Shown here piece after piece: positions 7,122 to 16,585 of a stretch of 64,000 nucleotides of DNA (positions within the stretch are counted from its first letter, which is position 1; every line of letters begins with the position of its first letter). The notes under the pieces are model-generated. The model did not search any database. It was not told the DNA's origin and saw only the letters and a list, made by a program, of their open reading frames with translations. Position numbers and translations under genes: made by a program. This DNA is from Gammaproteobacteria bacterium LSUCC0096 (lineage in GTDB: Bacteria; Pseudomonadota; Gammaproteobacteria; Pseudomonadales; Litorivicinaceae), in the NCBI GenBank assembly GCA_008087055.1, contig VIEA01000001.1, positions 546,414-610,413 of the forward strand. Reading direction: 5' to 3'.

Positions 7122-8099
7122 ATGCGTTCATGGATTTTAGTTGCAGCGATTAGTGTGCTGTCTTTGCCACTGCAAGCCGAAGAGAAAACAGCGCTCGAGC
7201 GCGGCGAATATGGATCACTGGATAAAGCGCCGAAATCTGCTTTGTATGACTATCCGGTCAAAGTCAGTGAGCACGTATATAGTGCAATCGGCGCAACACA
7301 GCCTCCAACTTATGAAAATGCCGGCCACAACAACAATCTATCGTTTGTGATTGGTTCAGAAGCTGTCCTTGTCGTGAACGGCGGCTCAAATAATGCACTA
7401 GCAAAGGCCTTACATGCTGAGATCAAGAAAGTCACTGACCTTCCGGTGAAGTATGTCATCAGCGAAAATGGGCAAGGTCACGCAGTCTATGGCAATCACT
7501 ACTGGAAGTCTCAGGGTGCGACTTTGATTGGTCACGTTGATGCTCAGCATGAAATCGATGAGAAAGGATTTGGTGGTCTCTCACGGATGCGTGAGTACGC
7601 AAAAGAATTCGCAGAAGATACGGATCTCGTGAATTTCGATGTCACGTTTGATGAGCAGTATGAGTTGGATCTAGGGGACTTGCCAGTCGTCGCTAAAGTG
7701 TATGGGTCGGCTCATTCTCCGGGCGATGTGAGTGTTTTGATACCTTCGGATCAAGTGGTTCTAGCGGGTGATATGGCATTTCACGTGCGGATGCCCCCCA
7801 TTTTTGACAACACAGATACAGCGCTTTGGCTCGAAAGTTTTGATCTGTTTGCTGATGAGGTGTCGGATTGGACAATCGTTCCAGGGCATGGCGGGCCCAC
7901 TGATATTGCGACAGTGACTGCTGGTACTAAGGATTATCTGGTCTTTTTACGTGGAAAGGTCCAAGAGATTTTAGATGACGGCGGATCGTTGGATGATGCC
8001 TACAAGATTGACCAAAGCCAGTATAAACATTGGCACACCTATGATGAGCTCGCAGCCCGCAATGCAGGCCGCGTATTTGAGCGGATGGAGTTTGAATAA
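7122..8099 (+). CDS. Exported MBL-fold protein with altered metal motif
   Basis: A 325-residue protein with a signal peptide (residues 1-19, cleaved near LQAEE), so probably periplasmic. The fold is seen in LSFVIGSEAVLVVNGGS, GSAHSPGDVSVLIP, VVLAGDMAF and IVPGHGGP, which keep the His, Asp and His ligands of later loops. The first metal motif, normally H-x-H-x-D-H after a VI-x-T strand, reads N116-G-Q118-G-H120-A121. The flanking VIS and GNHYW are kept, so this looks like a substituted rather than a deleted loop. Relatives with normal motifs include SoxH-like and quinoprotein-associated hydrolases. Its substrate and whether it binds two metals are unknown. It is a single gene, convergent with the SuhB-like gene. 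Confidence 0.82.
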   Translation: MRSWILVAAISVLSLPLQAEEKTALERGEYGSLDKAPKSALYDYPVKVSEHVYSAIGATQPPTYENAGHNNNLSFVIGSEAVLVVNGGSNNALAKALHAEIKKVTDLPVKYVISENGQGHAVYGNHYWKSQGATLIGHVDAQHEIDEKGFGGLSRMREYAKEFAEDTDLVNFDVTFDEQYELDLGDLPVVAKVYGSAHSPGDVSVLIPSDQVVLAGDMAFHVRMPPIFDNTDTALWLESFDLFADEVSDWTIVPGHGGPTDIATVTAGTKDYLVFLRGKVQEILDDGGSLDDAYKIDQSQYKHWHTYDELAARNAGRVFERMEFE

Positions 8100-8102
8100 G
8101 CT

Positions 8103-8732
8103 CTAAGGTGTTAGGAAATGGGTGATCAGCGTTTTTAACGTGGTATCACCCGGCTCTCCGAAATGCTTCTGGGCACGTCCCCCTAGCACTAACAGCATAT
8201 CTTCGAGTTCGTTGCCGCTCTGACGCACGTAGTCAAACGACTGGATGTCATCTCCAGAGTAGCGTTCTGGTCCAAGAATCACGCACAGCTTTGATTCAAC
8301 TTTTGAGAGTGTTTTCCGGATGCGGTATCCGTTGACAAAAACGCCTTCGTTGCGATGACCGTGAATTTCGGTCTGCGTCGATGGAGTAATCGCGGAAAAG
8401 CTCACGGGGCGCCCGAGTTCTAACTGCATTACCCCGAGTGAGAAATCATCGATTCCGAGTGTGAAGTTTGCTTCACCAGCCAAAAAAATGACCCAGCTTT
8501 TCAAAGATGACTTGATCGTCTGTGAATCCCATGCCGTTAATACCGGCGCATCTCTATAGGACATCGCTAGCTTTTCTTCGATTGTGTCGGTGACTGCATC
8601 GAATTGTTTTCCAAGGAATTTTTTACGATCCTCGGGTCCAAGCTCTTTGGCATGAGCCTCGATTTGAGCGCGTAATAACCGCTCGCTGTGTTTGTGAAGA
8701 ATTGGAACTAAGAGTGAATTAGACGGATGCAT
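8103..8732 (-). CDS. suhB: SuhB-like inositol monophosphatase-fold pseudoenzyme
   Basis: A 209-residue protein divergent from trmJ, the position of suhB in E. coli. The family backbone is recognisable: start MHPSNSLL, then SWVIFLAGEANF aligned to the SuhB WVIDPLDGTTNF, followed by IDDFSLGVMQLELGRPVSFSAITP and RNEGVFVNGYRIR, which parallels GQGAQLNGYRLR. The metal ligands of the DPLDGT motif are F and A here, the ITEES glutamate is not preserved, and the protein is about 60 residues shorter than SuhB. It should have no phosphatase activity. E. coli SuhB also acts with NusA in rRNA antitermination, a role described as independent of catalysis, so that function may be what remains. A start 96 bases further upstream would overlap trmJ and adds unrelated sequence. 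Confidence 0.72.
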   Translation of the reverse strand: MHPSNSLLVPILHKHSERLLRAQIEAHAKELGPEDRKKFLGKQFDAVTDTIEEKLAMSYRDAPVLTAWDSQTIKSSLKSWVIFLAGEANFTLGIDDFSLGVMQLELGRPVSFSAITPSTQTEIHGHRNEGVFVNGYRIRKTLSKVESKLCVILGPERYSGDDIQSFDYVRQSGNELEDMLLVLGGRAQKHFGEPGDTTLKTLITHFLTP

Positions 8733-8735
8733 CGC

Positions 8736-8741
8736 TATAAT
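8736..8741 (+). promoter_or_regulatory. Possible -10 element for trmJ
   Basis: A perfect TATAAT lies 30 bases upstream of the trmJ start, within the short suhB/trmJ divergent gap. No convincing -35 was found. Confidence 0.35.
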
Positions 8742-8770
8742 CTTGGCTGTAAACACAAAAGGATACCAGT

Positions 8771-9628
8771 TTGGACGAACTCCCCGATAGCCTTCCGAGT
8801 AATTTGATCTCGGTTTTAGCTTCTCCATCTCATCCCGGAAATATCGGAGCAGTTGCTCGGTCTCTGAAAACGATGGGGCTAACGTCGTGCCGACTGGTCA
8901 GTCCGGATGACTATCCCTCACCAATCGCTTCGGCACGAGCATCTGGTGCGCTCGATGTTTTAAATGGTGCATCCCTGTATGAAACATTTGATGAGGCGAT
9001 TGCAGATTGTCGACTGGTCGTTGGTACTTCAGCCCGTTTGCGCTCGCTCGCCTATCCGCATGTCACCCCTCGGCAAATCGCCCCTCTTTTGATTGAGGAA
9101 GCTGAGAAAGGTCGCGTAGCGGTTTGTTATGGGCGTGAGGAGTGTGGGTTACTCAACGAACAGCTTGCGCGGTGTCACTACCATATTGAAATCCCTGCGA
9201 ATCCTGAGTATTCGAGTCTCAATCTAGGCTCGGCTGTACAGGTCATGTCTTATGAACTTCGTCTGGCATTTTTAGAACGCCAAGGTCGAAGTGGGATCGA
9301 GTCGAAAGAAGCGTGGCCGCCAACCTATGATCTTGAGCGATTTGGTTGCGAATCTTGGGATGAGGAACCTGCAACAGCGCGCGAAGTCGATGGTTTGATT
9401 GAGCATTTTGAGCGGGCTACTCGGCACAGTGGTTTCCTCGATCCAAAAAATCCGATGTTGGGAATGGCAAGACTCAGACGACTCTTTAATCGTGCACGCG
9501 TTGATCGGGTAGAAATCAATATTCTGCGCGGAATCTTAAATAGCATTGAAAAGATGGATCCTCCCACCAATCAAAGGACTATTCAGGAGAATTATGGATT
9601 TGAGGACGGAGAGCAGGATGATGTTTAG
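8771..9628 (+). CDS. trmJ: tRNA (cytidine/uridine-2'-O-)-methyltransferase TrmJ
   Basis: A 285-residue SPOUT methyltransferase that 2'-O-methylates position 32 of several tRNAs using SAM. Motif 1 is [23 protein letters not shown]. The knot region has [17 protein letters not shown] and the closing motif [14 protein letters not shown]. The C-terminal part ([22 protein letters not shown]...[11 protein letters not shown]) is the TrmJ extension. The start is TTG, supported by AAGGA 7 bases upstream and by the family's usual N-terminus. Downstream genes cysE, iscS and iscA are closely spaced or overlapping, so trmJ probably heads this operon. Confidence 0.95.
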   Translation: MDELPDSLPSNLISVLASPSHPGNIGAVARSLKTMGLTSCRLVSPDDYPSPIASARASGALDVLNGASLYETFDEAIADCRLVVGTSARLRSLAYPHVTPRQIAPLLIEEAEKGRVAVCYGREECGLLNEQLARCHYHIEIPANPEYSSLNLGSAVQVMSYELRLAFLERQGRSGIESKEAWPPTYDLERFGCESWDEEPATAREVDGLIEHFERATRHSGFLDPKNPMLGMARLRRLFNRARVDRVEINILRGILNSIEKMDPPTNQRTIQENYGFEDGEQDDV

Positions 9629-10418
9629 CGGAATGCGGGAAGATGTTCGTGCTGTTTTTGATCGTGATCCCGCTGCTCGTCATTGGTTCGAAGTGGTTAC
9701 AACGAGTCCAGGTCTGCATGCCATTTGGATCCATCGTTTGTCTCATTGGCTTTGGTGTCGTGGTCTCAAATGGTTCGCGCGCTTTATCGCTCAAACATCA
9801 CGCTTTTTGACTGGGATCGAAATTCATCCAGGTGCAAGGATTGGGCGAAGATTTTTTATTGATCATGGCATGGGAGTCGTCATTGGTGAGACAGCCGAGA
9901 TTGGTAATGACTGCACGCTCTACCATGGCGTAACCCTTGGAGGGACCACTTGGAACCCAGGTAAGCGCCATCCCACGCTGAGAGACCGTGTCGTTGTTGG
10001 TGCTGGAGCAAAGGTCTTGGGTCCAATTGAAATTGGTGAGGGAGCTCGTATTGGATCAAACGCCGTGGTGACTCGCCCGGTGCCATCAGAGGCCACAGCG
10101 ATGGGCATCCCTGCTCGCTTCGTGACAAAGGGACAGGCTGATCCTGAGTTTGAAGTGGAGAAACGTCGTCGAGATATGCACGAAAAGGCTGGTTTCGATT
10201 TGTATGCCCTGGGTGAAGATGTGCCAGATCCGCTCGCTCGCTCTATTCACGCAATCCTCGATCAGTTGCATCGCGTCGATCAGAAAATGCATACAATGGG
10301 AGAGCATTTGTGCCAAGTAAACCCGAAGTATTGTGATGAAGATTTGCCGACATTGGATGAAAAAGAATTAATGGGCGAACTGGGTGTGCCTGAGCGTGCG
10401 CCAGGTAAGACAGAATGA
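9621..10418 (+). CDS. cysE: Serine O-acetyltransferase
   Basis: A 265-residue enzyme that acetylates L-serine with acetyl-CoA, the first step of cysteine synthesis. The chosen ATG (second of two adjacent) gives [20 protein letters not shown], the usual start of the shorter EpsC/Pseudomonas type. The left-handed beta-helix hexapeptide repeats run from [24 protein letters not shown] through [15 protein letters not shown] to [13 protein letters not shown], with the active-site His in FIDHG and LYHGV. A long acidic C-terminal tail follows. It overlaps the trmJ stop and the iscS start. The trmJ-cysE-isc order is that of Pseudomonas. Confidence 0.94.
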   Translation: MFSGMREDVRAVFDRDPAARHWFEVVTTSPGLHAIWIHRLSHWLWCRGLKWFARFIAQTSRFLTGIEIHPGARIGRRFFIDHGMGVVIGETAEIGNDCTLYHGVTLGGTTWNPGKRHPTLRDRVVVGAGAKVLGPIEIGEGARIGSNAVVTRPVPSEATAMGIPARFVTKGQADPEFEVEKRRRDMHEKAGFDLYALGEDVPDPLARSIHAILDQLHRVDQKMHTMGEHLCQVNPKYCDEDLPTLDEKELMGELGVPERAPGKTE

Positions 10419-11557
10419 TGACGGCGTATTTTGACAACGCATCAACGACTCCGGTCGATCCGCGTGTCATTAATAAAATGAGAGCCTGCTTAGGCGCAGA
10501 TGGCACCTTTGGGAATCCAGCATCAACGACGCACGGATTTGGCTGGATGGCATCTGAAGAAGTCGAATGGTCGCGCTCGAAAGTTGCTGAAACGATTGGT
10601 GCGGATCCTCGTGAAATTGTGTGGACGAGTGGTGCGACCGAATCTGATAATTTGGCAATTCGGGGTGTGCTTGAAGCAATGGCAGAAAGCACGGGTCGAA
10701 ACAAAATCATTACGATGGAAACCGAGCACAAAGCAGTCCTTGATACCTGTGCCCATCTCCATAATGCAGATGTGATTTATCTGAAACCAGAATCAAATGG
10801 ACTGCTCAGTCTCGATTCGTTGGCTGAAGTGCTTGATGACAGGGTGCTCTTGGTATCTGTAATGCTTGTCAACAATGAAACAGGCGTTATTCAGCCAATT
10901 GCTGATATTGCAGATAGGGCGCATCAAGCCGGTGCATTGATGCATTCTGATTTGGCGCAGTCTGTTGGGAAGCTTTCTTGGACCGTTGATTCGCTTGGAA
11001 TTGATCTCGGGTCTCTATCGGCTCACAAAACCTATGGTCCTAAAGGAATCGGAGCACTCTATGTGCGTCGCGGTTCATGTCGTGTTTCTGAGCAGCAGCA
11101 CGGTGGCCAGCATGAACGCGGGATGCGTTCAGGGACGCTACCCACGCATCAGATTGTAGGCATGGGTGAAGCGTATCGGATTGCTAGGTTAGAAAGTGAG
11201 GCAGAAATTGAGCGTTTGAATCAGTTTCGTGATCGCATGGAATCGGCTATTGATGAAGTCGGAGGCATACGGTGCAACGGATTACGCGGTGTGCCGCACA
11301 TCTTAAACATTACGATCGATGGAGTTGATGCTGAACGGTTAATGGCAGCGATGCCGCAAATTGCAGTTTCAACCGGAAGCGCATGTAATTCAGCAACCAT
11401 TGAACCATCACATGTCCTTCAGTCCATGGGACTCAACCGACATGAAGGACTATCCTCTCTGCGGATTAGTTTGGGACGGATGACGACATCGGATGAAGTG
11501 TCTATCCTGATCGATACGCTTACGAACGCAGTTTCTCAATTAAGGAGTACGGCATGA
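10415..11557 (+). CDS. iscS: Cysteine desulfurase, IscS-type
   Basis: A 380-residue PLP enzyme that takes sulfur from cysteine as a persulfide for Fe-S clusters and tRNA thiolation. Residues visible: N-terminal [26 protein letters not shown], the His stacking on PLP in METEHKAV, the PLP lysine in [12 protein letters not shown] (about residue 205) and the catalytic Cys in [14 protein letters not shown]. The loop has the class I length. It shares overlapping start/stop codons with cysE and iscA. The usual partners iscR upstream and iscU downstream are missing here. Confidence 0.93.
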   Translation: MMTAYFDNASTTPVDPRVINKMRACLGADGTFGNPASTTHGFGWMASEEVEWSRSKVAETIGADPREIVWTSGATESDNLAIRGVLEAMAESTGRNKIITMETEHKAVLDTCAHLHNADVIYLKPESNGLLSLDSLAEVLDDRVLLVSVMLVNNETGVIQPIADIADRAHQAGALMHSDLAQSVGKLSWTVDSLGIDLGSLSAHKTYGPKGIGALYVRRGSCRVSEQQHGGQHERGMRSGTLPTHQIVGMGEAYRIARLESEAEIERLNQFRDRMESAIDEVGGIRCNGLRGVPHILNITIDGVDAERLMAAMPQIAVSTGSACNSATIEPSHVLQSMGLNRHEGLSSLRISLGRMTTSDEVSILIDTLTNAVSQLRSTA

Positions 11558-11895
11558 ATCTCGTTGTTACGCCTGAGGCGGTAGATCATCTGAAAGGTGC
11601 GCTTGCGCGCAACACAGATGCGACAGCCATACGGTTAGGTGTGAAAACTTCCGGTTGCTCTGGTTATGCCTATGTTATTGATTATGCCAAAGCGCCAACA
11701 GACGCTGATCGCCTAATTGATGTCGATGGGCTCACTATTGTTGTTGATCCAATTTCTGAGCCCCTTCTTGCCGGGACGACGGTGGATTTGAAGATTGAAG
11801 GTGTGAATCGAACCTTGCGTTTCGATAACCCGAATGTCGTCAGTGAGTGCGGATGTGGCGAGAGCTTTGCGGTTGGGGCCTCTGTTCCCCTATAA
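11554..11895 (+). CDS. iscA: A-type Fe-S cluster carrier, IscA/HesB family
   Basis: A 113-residue protein beginning [14 protein letters not shown] with the three conserved cysteines of A-type carriers: one in KTSGCSGYAY and two in SECGCGESF. These bind an Fe-S cluster or iron for transfer to apoproteins. It overlaps iscS by the ATGA junction. It could equally be named ErpA- or SufA-like; position beside iscS favours IscA. In relatives iscU precedes and hscB, hscA and fdx follow; here ndk follows directly. Confidence 0.88.
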   Translation: MNLVVTPEAVDHLKGALARNTDATAIRLGVKTSGCSGYAYVIDYAKAPTDADRLIDVDGLTIVVDPISEPLLAGTTVDLKIEGVNRTLRFDNPNVVSECGCGESFAVGASVPL

Positions 11896-11896
11896 T
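11867..11896 (+). promoter_or_regulatory. Promoter for ndk inside the iscA 3' end
   Basis: A perfect TATAAT at 11891-11896 spans the iscA stop, with TTGCGG at 11867-11872 and an 18-base spacer. It would start transcription about 40 bases before ndk and separate ndk-rlmN from the isc genes. Confidence 0.5.
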
Positions 11897-11940
11897 CCGC
11901 GCCCGGAATAGTCCGAACCAAGTTTTAAGGAGAAGCCGTC

Positions 11941-12366
11941 GTGGCAATCGAACGTACTCTATCTATTATCAAGCCTGATGCTGTTGCGAAAAATGTCATC
12001 GGTCAAATCGAAAGCCGTTTTGAAGCAGCGGGTCTCACAATTGTTGCTATGAAAATGCTGCAGCTCGACGACGAGCTAGCCGGTGGCTTCTATGCCGAGC
12101 ATAAAGAGCGTCCTTTTTATGCAGATTTGGTTGGCTTTATGACTTCTGGCCCTGTCGTTGTTCAGGTTCTAGAAGGTGAAAACGCGATTGCGAAGAACCG
12201 TGAATTAATGGGTGCAACAAACCCCAAAGAAGCGGCGGCAGGAACGATCCGCGCTGATTTCGCTGAAAGCATTGATGCGAATGCTGTGCATGGTTCAGAT
12301 AGCCCTGAGAGTGCAGCTCGTGAAGTGGCTTATTTCTTCCAAGCGTCTGAAATCTGCTCGCGCTAA
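11941..12366 (+). CDS. ndk: Nucleoside diphosphate kinase
   Basis: A 141-residue enzyme transferring the gamma-phosphate of ATP to other (d)NDPs through a phosphohistidine. The GTG start has AAGGAG upstream. Family blocks are [15 protein letters not shown] (ATP/ribose binding), [18 protein letters not shown] and the active-site [12 protein letters not shown] with the catalytic His. The length is the normal one. Its stop is directly followed by the rlmN ATG. Confidence 0.97.
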   Translation: MAIERTLSIIKPDAVAKNVIGQIESRFEAAGLTIVAMKMLQLDDELAGGFYAEHKERPFYADLVGFMTSGPVVVQVLEGENAIAKNRELMGATNPKEAAAGTIRADFAESIDANAVHGSDSPESAAREVAYFFQASEICSR

Positions 12367-13497
12367 ATGAGTGATTCATCGGTTGAGAGGGTTAACCTGC
12401 TTGGATTAACCCTTCCAAAAATGGAAGAGTTCTTCCTCTCAATCGGTGAGAAGAAGTTTCGTGGCGCACAAATGGTGAAGTGGATTCACCAGCAAGGCGT
12501 CACAGACTTCGATCAAATGACGAATCTCTCCAAGCCGTTAAGAGATCGACTCAAAGAAATGGCCGAAGTCAGGCCGCCCCAAGTGGTTTTCCAGGGTGAT
12601 TCCGAAGATGGAACTCGTAAGTGGCTGATGGAAGTGGACGGTGGTTCAAAGGTTGAGACTGTCTATATCCCAGAGGGTGACCGCGGAACCTTGTGCGTAT
12701 CTTCACAGGTCGGATGCTCGCTTGATTGCAGCTTCTGCGCAACTGGCAAGCAGGGCTTCAATAAGAATCTGACTGCTGCCGAAATCATCGGCCAAGTATT
12801 TTTAGCTGCGAAATCGTTTGGATTGCCTGTCAAAGATTCTCAAAAACGCGCTGTGACGAATGTTGTGATGATGGGCATGGGTGAGCCCTTGTTGAACTTT
12901 GAACCGGTGGTCGACGCGATGAGTTTGATGCTTGAGGATCAGGCTTACTGTTTGTCCAAGCGCCGGGTGACTTTGTCGACATCGGGTGTTGTTCCAAATC
13001 TGAATGAACTGGCAAAAGTGACCGATGTTGCTTTGGCTGTTTCTCTGCATGCACCCACTGACGCGCTTCGTGATGAGTTGGTCCCAATTAATCGAAAATA
13101 CCCGATCGCAGTGCTGTTTGAGAGTATCCGAAACTACCTGGATGGTTTGAGCGATAACCGATCAGTGACTTTCGAATACACAATGCTGAAAGGTGTCAAC
13201 GATTCAGATGAACAAGCCCGTGAGCTGTCTAAGCTTGCAAAGACAGTTCGGTGCAAGATTAACTTGATCCCGTTCAATCCTTTCCCAGGCACGCAATACG
13301 AAGTGAGTTCTCGAAATAGAATTTATGCATTCCAGCGGATTCTTTTGAATGATGGTCACGTTGTGACAGTGCGAAAAACCCGCGGTGATGACATCGATGC
13401 AGCCTGTGGTCAGTTGGCAGGACAGGTTGCTGATAAAACCAAGCGTTCTGCTCGCTATATTCAAATGCAAGACGTTACGGAACAGGTGACGCATTGA
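12367..13497 (+). CDS. rlmN: Dual-specificity RNA methyltransferase RlmN
   Basis: A 376-residue radical-SAM enzyme that methylates C2 of A2503 in 23S rRNA and A37 of some tRNAs. The cluster motif C-x3-C-x2-C appears as [27 protein letters not shown] and the ST-SGVVPNL segment are typical. The cysteine forming the methyl-carrying residue precedes the C-terminus in AACGQLAGQ. Length and position after ndk match the family. The next gene starts within its stop codon. Confidence 0.96.
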   Translation: MSDSSVERVNLLGLTLPKMEEFFLSIGEKKFRGAQMVKWIHQQGVTDFDQMTNLSKPLRDRLKEMAEVRPPQVVFQGDSEDGTRKWLMEVDGGSKVETVYIPEGDRGTLCVSSQVGCSLDCSFCATGKQGFNKNLTAAEIIGQVFLAAKSFGLPVKDSQKRAVTNVVMMGMGEPLLNFEPVVDAMSLMLEDQAYCLSKRRVTLSTSGVVPNLNELAKVTDVALAVSLHAPTDALRDELVPINRKYPIAVLFESIRNYLDGLSDNRSVTFEYTMLKGVNDSDEQARELSKLAKTVRCKINLIPFNPFPGTQYEVSSRNRIYAFQRILLNDGHVVTVRKTRGDDIDAACGQLAGQVADKTKRSARYIQMQDVTEQVTH

Positions 13498-14189
13498 TCC
13501 GGCGGATGGTGTTTTCATGCACCATCCTCTGTCAATTCTTACTCAGTGGTTGTCAGATTTTTCCTACAAGCACATCTGATGATTTCAGTCGTGTTCGCCC
13601 ACTTCTTGATCTCGCAGATGCTCACATTGCGCGAGGCGATCTGACTCGGGCATTACCCTTGGTCATTCAAGCAGAGTCAATCGCACCTGACGTTGAGTCC
13701 GTACAGCTCAAACGAGCACAAATCCTAGTGCGTCAGGGAGACTTAATGCATGCGGCCCGGTTATATGAGCGATTGGATGAGCACTCACCGGCTGTCAGTT
13801 TGGCTTATGCGAAGTTTCTGAAAGACTCTGGAGCGCCTGATCAAGCACTTGATATGCTTACTGTTGCCTGTGAATCAGTTGATTTTGTCAATCGCTATGA
13901 GGCACTCAAGATTCGGGCTTCACTATTGATTGATGCAGGACAATTCGATGCAGCAGCTAGTGATTTGTCCAAGCTTGCTAAGATGAAAATAGCAGATTCA
14001 GAGATTCAGTTGCTACGCATTCAGGTCGAACTGAAGCGTGGTTCCATTGAGCAAGCAGCGCTCCTGTATCAAGCGCTGACGAGCACTCAAAAGATGACAC
14101 CAGAGGTCCGTCGAGTCGAAAAAGAGTTTCAGAGGATTCGGGGTCAATTAAAGATTGTTGGACGGGATTTTGGTCAAAACAACTTCTGA
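13494..14189 (+). CDS. pilF: PilF/PilW-like TPR lipoprotein
   Basis: A 231-residue exported lipoprotein with lipobox LLSGC near residue 20, followed by TPR-like helical repeats ([66 protein letters not shown]). The position between rlmN and rodZ is that of pilF/pilW, the type IV pilus secretin pilotin. Sequence is diverged, so the name rests on synteny plus TPR-lipoprotein form. The start is probably the TTG overlapping the rlmN stop (TTGA); an ATG 12 bases later is an alternative. Confidence 0.72.
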   Translation: MIRRMVFSCTILCQFLLSGCQIFPTSTSDDFSRVRPLLDLADAHIARGDLTRALPLVIQAESIAPDVESVQLKRAQILVRQGDLMHAARLYERLDEHSPAVSLAYAKFLKDSGAPDQALDMLTVACESVDFVNRYEALKIRASLLIDAGQFDAAASDLSKLAKMKIADSEIQLLRIQVELKRGSIEQAALLYQALTSTQKMTPEVRRVEKEFQRIRGQLKIVGRDFGQNNF

Positions 14190-14225
14190 TGTATGATTCT
14201 TTCGTACTCATTTCAGAAAAGTTGT

Positions 14226-15464
14226 ATGTCGACAGAAAACACTGAAACAACTGTGAATCCATCAACTGGATTGCCAGGGTCTCTTTTGAGACAAGCGCGC
14301 GAAGAGAAAGGGCTGACAATCGATGAGATGTCAGCAATTTCAAACCTCACAAAACAAGTCATCCGTGGAATCGAGTCTGACGACTATTCTGAACTTGCGG
14401 GGTTAAGTTTCGTCCGTGGTTATCTGAAACTTTACGCTAAAAAGCTTGGGGTGAATGAATCAGACGTTGTTGAGCCATTCGACCGCTGGAAGGCTGAGCA
14501 GTCGGGTGAGCCAGTTCAAGCCACGTCGACTGCAGGGGTTGGGGTCCAAGAGCCATCTTCTGGACCAAGTCAGAGCACGATGATTGCCGCTGCGGCTGTT
14601 GTCGTTGTATTAATTGTCGCGGGTGCTGTGATCTCGTATATGGATTCTGACGAACCAGAGCCTGAAGTCGCAGTGGTATTGCCTCAAAATGAGCCCTCCG
14701 ATCTGCCGCTGCCGACCGCACCAGAATCTGGCGACAATACAACAGCGGACCAAAACATAAGCGAGACTGTGATTGCAGGTGCTGAGACAGCTTCTACCGA
14801 ATCTCAAGGGGATCAAGTAGCCGTAGCGGAAGACGCTACTGAGACGCCAGCTACCGAAAAGCAAAAGTTGGCTGAAATCGAAAAGGTCGAGGACGTTGCT
14901 CAGGTGGAAAAGGAGCCAGAGCCTAAGAAGCCTGTTCAACCGGCTGAGCCTCCAAAAGTGGTCAAAAAAGTTGAGCCAAAAATTGAAAAGCCTGTTGCTG
15001 AAAAGGTCGAGACACCCGAAGAGAGGCAACCGGTTGTTGTATCTTCGGGTAATTTGAGTCAAGGCGGTCGTGTGATCGCTGAAGCAAGTGGTCTTGCACC
15101 AGCGCCAACTGAGCCCGTTCAGACGACTCAAGTAAGTCCAGGCCAGGATGATGGATTGCGGGTGTTATCAGAAACTGTTACCGGCCCATCTGCAGATCAA
15201 CTTGCCATGGGCGCGCGCGGGCGTCTAGAGATTGAGTTTACGGGTGAGTCTTGGGTCGAGGTTCGTGATGCAAGAGGTCGCCTCATACTGGCTGACCTGA
15301 TGACACCTGAAAAAGATGTTAATCTCGATACGTACGGGCCAGTTGAAGTCTTGGTGGGTGCTGTGAGTTTGAGTACTGTCACCTTTAATGGTGAGACGCA
15401 GGATCTGAAAAAGAAGGCGTACCAAGACGTCGCTCGCATTACGTTAGGAGCCGAGACGAATTGA
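14226..15464 (+). CDS. rodZ: Cytoskeletal membrane protein RodZ
   Basis: A 412-residue inner-membrane protein that links MreB filaments to the cell-wall elongation machinery. Start MSTENTETT is preferred over an ATG 33 bases upstream. The N-terminal helix-turn-helix domain ([24 protein letters not shown]... [15 protein letters not shown]) is the MreB-binding domain. A single transmembrane segment lies at about residues 116-135 ([18 protein letters not shown]). A long Pro/Glu/Lys-rich linker follows, then the periplasmic DUF4115 domain ([21 protein letters not shown]). It is one of the best-supported calls by domain order and synteny. Confidence 0.93.
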   Translation: MSTENTETTVNPSTGLPGSLLRQAREEKGLTIDEMSAISNLTKQVIRGIESDDYSELAGLSFVRGYLKLYAKKLGVNESDVVEPFDRWKAEQSGEPVQATSTAGVGVQEPSSGPSQSTMIAAAAVVVVLIVAGAVISYMDSDEPEPEVAVVLPQNEPSDLPLPTAPESGDNTTADQNISETVIAGAETASTESQGDQVAVAEDATETPATEKQKLAEIEKVEDVAQVEKEPEPKKPVQPAEPPKVVKKVEPKIEKPVAEKVETPEERQPVVVSSGNLSQGGRVIAEASGLAPAPTEPVQTTQVSPGQDDGLRVLSETVTGPSADQLAMGARGRLEIEFTGESWVEVRDARGRLILADLMTPEKDVNLDTYGPVEVLVGAVSLSTVTFNGETQDLKKKAYQDVARITLGAETN

Positions 15465-16585
15465 TCGAATCGCCGATTAAGCGCCGTCAATCCCGTCAAA
15501 TTCACGTTGGTTCTGTAGCAATCGGAGGCGATGCCCCGATTGCTGTGCAATCAATGACCAACACCAATACTTGCGATATTGAAGCTACTGTGGCGCAAAT
15601 CGAGGCAATCGTGGATGCAGGTGCTGATCTTGTGCGAGTGTCTGTGCCGACAATGGAGGCCGCCGATGCGTTTGGCGAGATTCGCTCAAAGGTGTCCGTG
15701 CCACTGGTTGCTGATATCCACTTTGACCACAAAATTGCACTGAAAGTGATTGAACTTGGCGTTGATTGTTTGCGTATCAACCCAGGGAATATTGGTCGAG
15801 AAGATCGTGTTCGAGCAGTCGTCTCATCATGCCGTGATCATGGTGTTCCGATCCGAATCGGGGTCAATGCGGGATCGCTCGAAAAAGATTTGCAGAAAAA
15901 GTACGGCGAACCAACACCCGATGCGCTTGTTGAATCGGCGATGCGTCATATCGATATTCTCGATCGCTTGGATTTCCAGGAATTTAAAGTCAGTCTGAAA
16001 GCGAGCGAAATCTTCATGACTGTCGCGGCATACCGAAAGATCGCGAATCAAATCGAGCAACCGCTGCATTTAGGAATTACGGAAGCTGGTGGTTTGCGTA
16101 GCGGGACTGTGAAGTCGGCAGCAGGCCTTGGTATGTTGCTGATGGATGGAATTGGCGACACGTTACGTATCTCTCTTGCTGCTGATCCGGTCGAGGAAGT
16201 GAAAGTCGGATTTGATTTGTTGCGCTCACTTCGATTGCGTTCACGTGGCATCAATTTCATCGCGTGCCCGAGTTGTTCGCGCCAAACGTTTGATGTCATC
16301 GGCACCATGAATCAGCTTGAGGCACGACTTGAAGATGTGAAAACACCTCTGAACGTCGCTGTTATTGGCTGCGTTGTGAATGGTCCTGGTGAAGCGAAAG
16401 AAGCTGATTTGGGATTTACTGGGGGAAATCCCGACAGTCTCGCGTTATTCATCGATGGTAAACCGGCAGCACGACTTCCTGGGTCAGATTTTCTCGATGA
16501 ACTTGAGTCGATGATTCGAAAGCAAGCTGAGATTAAGGAACATGCGCGCACCGATTTGATCGCGCATTCAACGGACACACATTAA
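15461..16585 (+). CDS. ispG: 4-hydroxy-3-methylbut-2-en-1-yl diphosphate synthase
   Basis: A 374-residue Fe-S enzyme of the MEP isoprenoid pathway, converting MEcPP to HMBPP. The start is TTG overlapping the rodZ stop, with TAGGAG 10 bases upstream. The N-terminal TIM barrel opens [25 protein letters not shown]. The C-terminal 4Fe-4S site has CPSC and the later Cys in [10 protein letters not shown]. The ispG-hisS adjacency is a common gammaproteobacterial arrangement. Confidence 0.96.
   Translation: MIESPIKRRQSRQIHVGSVAIGGDAPIAVQSMTNTNTCDIEATVAQIEAIVDAGADLVRVSVPTMEAADAFGEIRSKVSVPLVADIHFDHKIALKVIELGVDCLRINPGNIGREDRVRAVVSSCRDHGVPIRIGVNAGSLEKDLQKKYGEPTPDALVESAMRHIDILDRLDFQEFKVSLKASEIFMTVAAYRKIANQIEQPLHLGITEAGGLRSGTVKSAAGLGMLLMDGIGDTLRISLAADPVEEVKVGFDLLRSLRLRSRGINFIACPSCSRQTFDVIGTMNQLEARLEDVKTPLNVAVIGCVVNGPGEAKEADLGFTGGNPDSLALFIDGKPAARLPGSDFLDELESMIRKQAEIKEHARTDLIAHSTDTH

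Noticed and set aside
8733..8828. A longer N-terminus for the SuhB-like protein
   Set aside because: The extra 32 residues overlap the trmJ coding start and resemble no family member; the internal ATG gives the normal SuhB opening.
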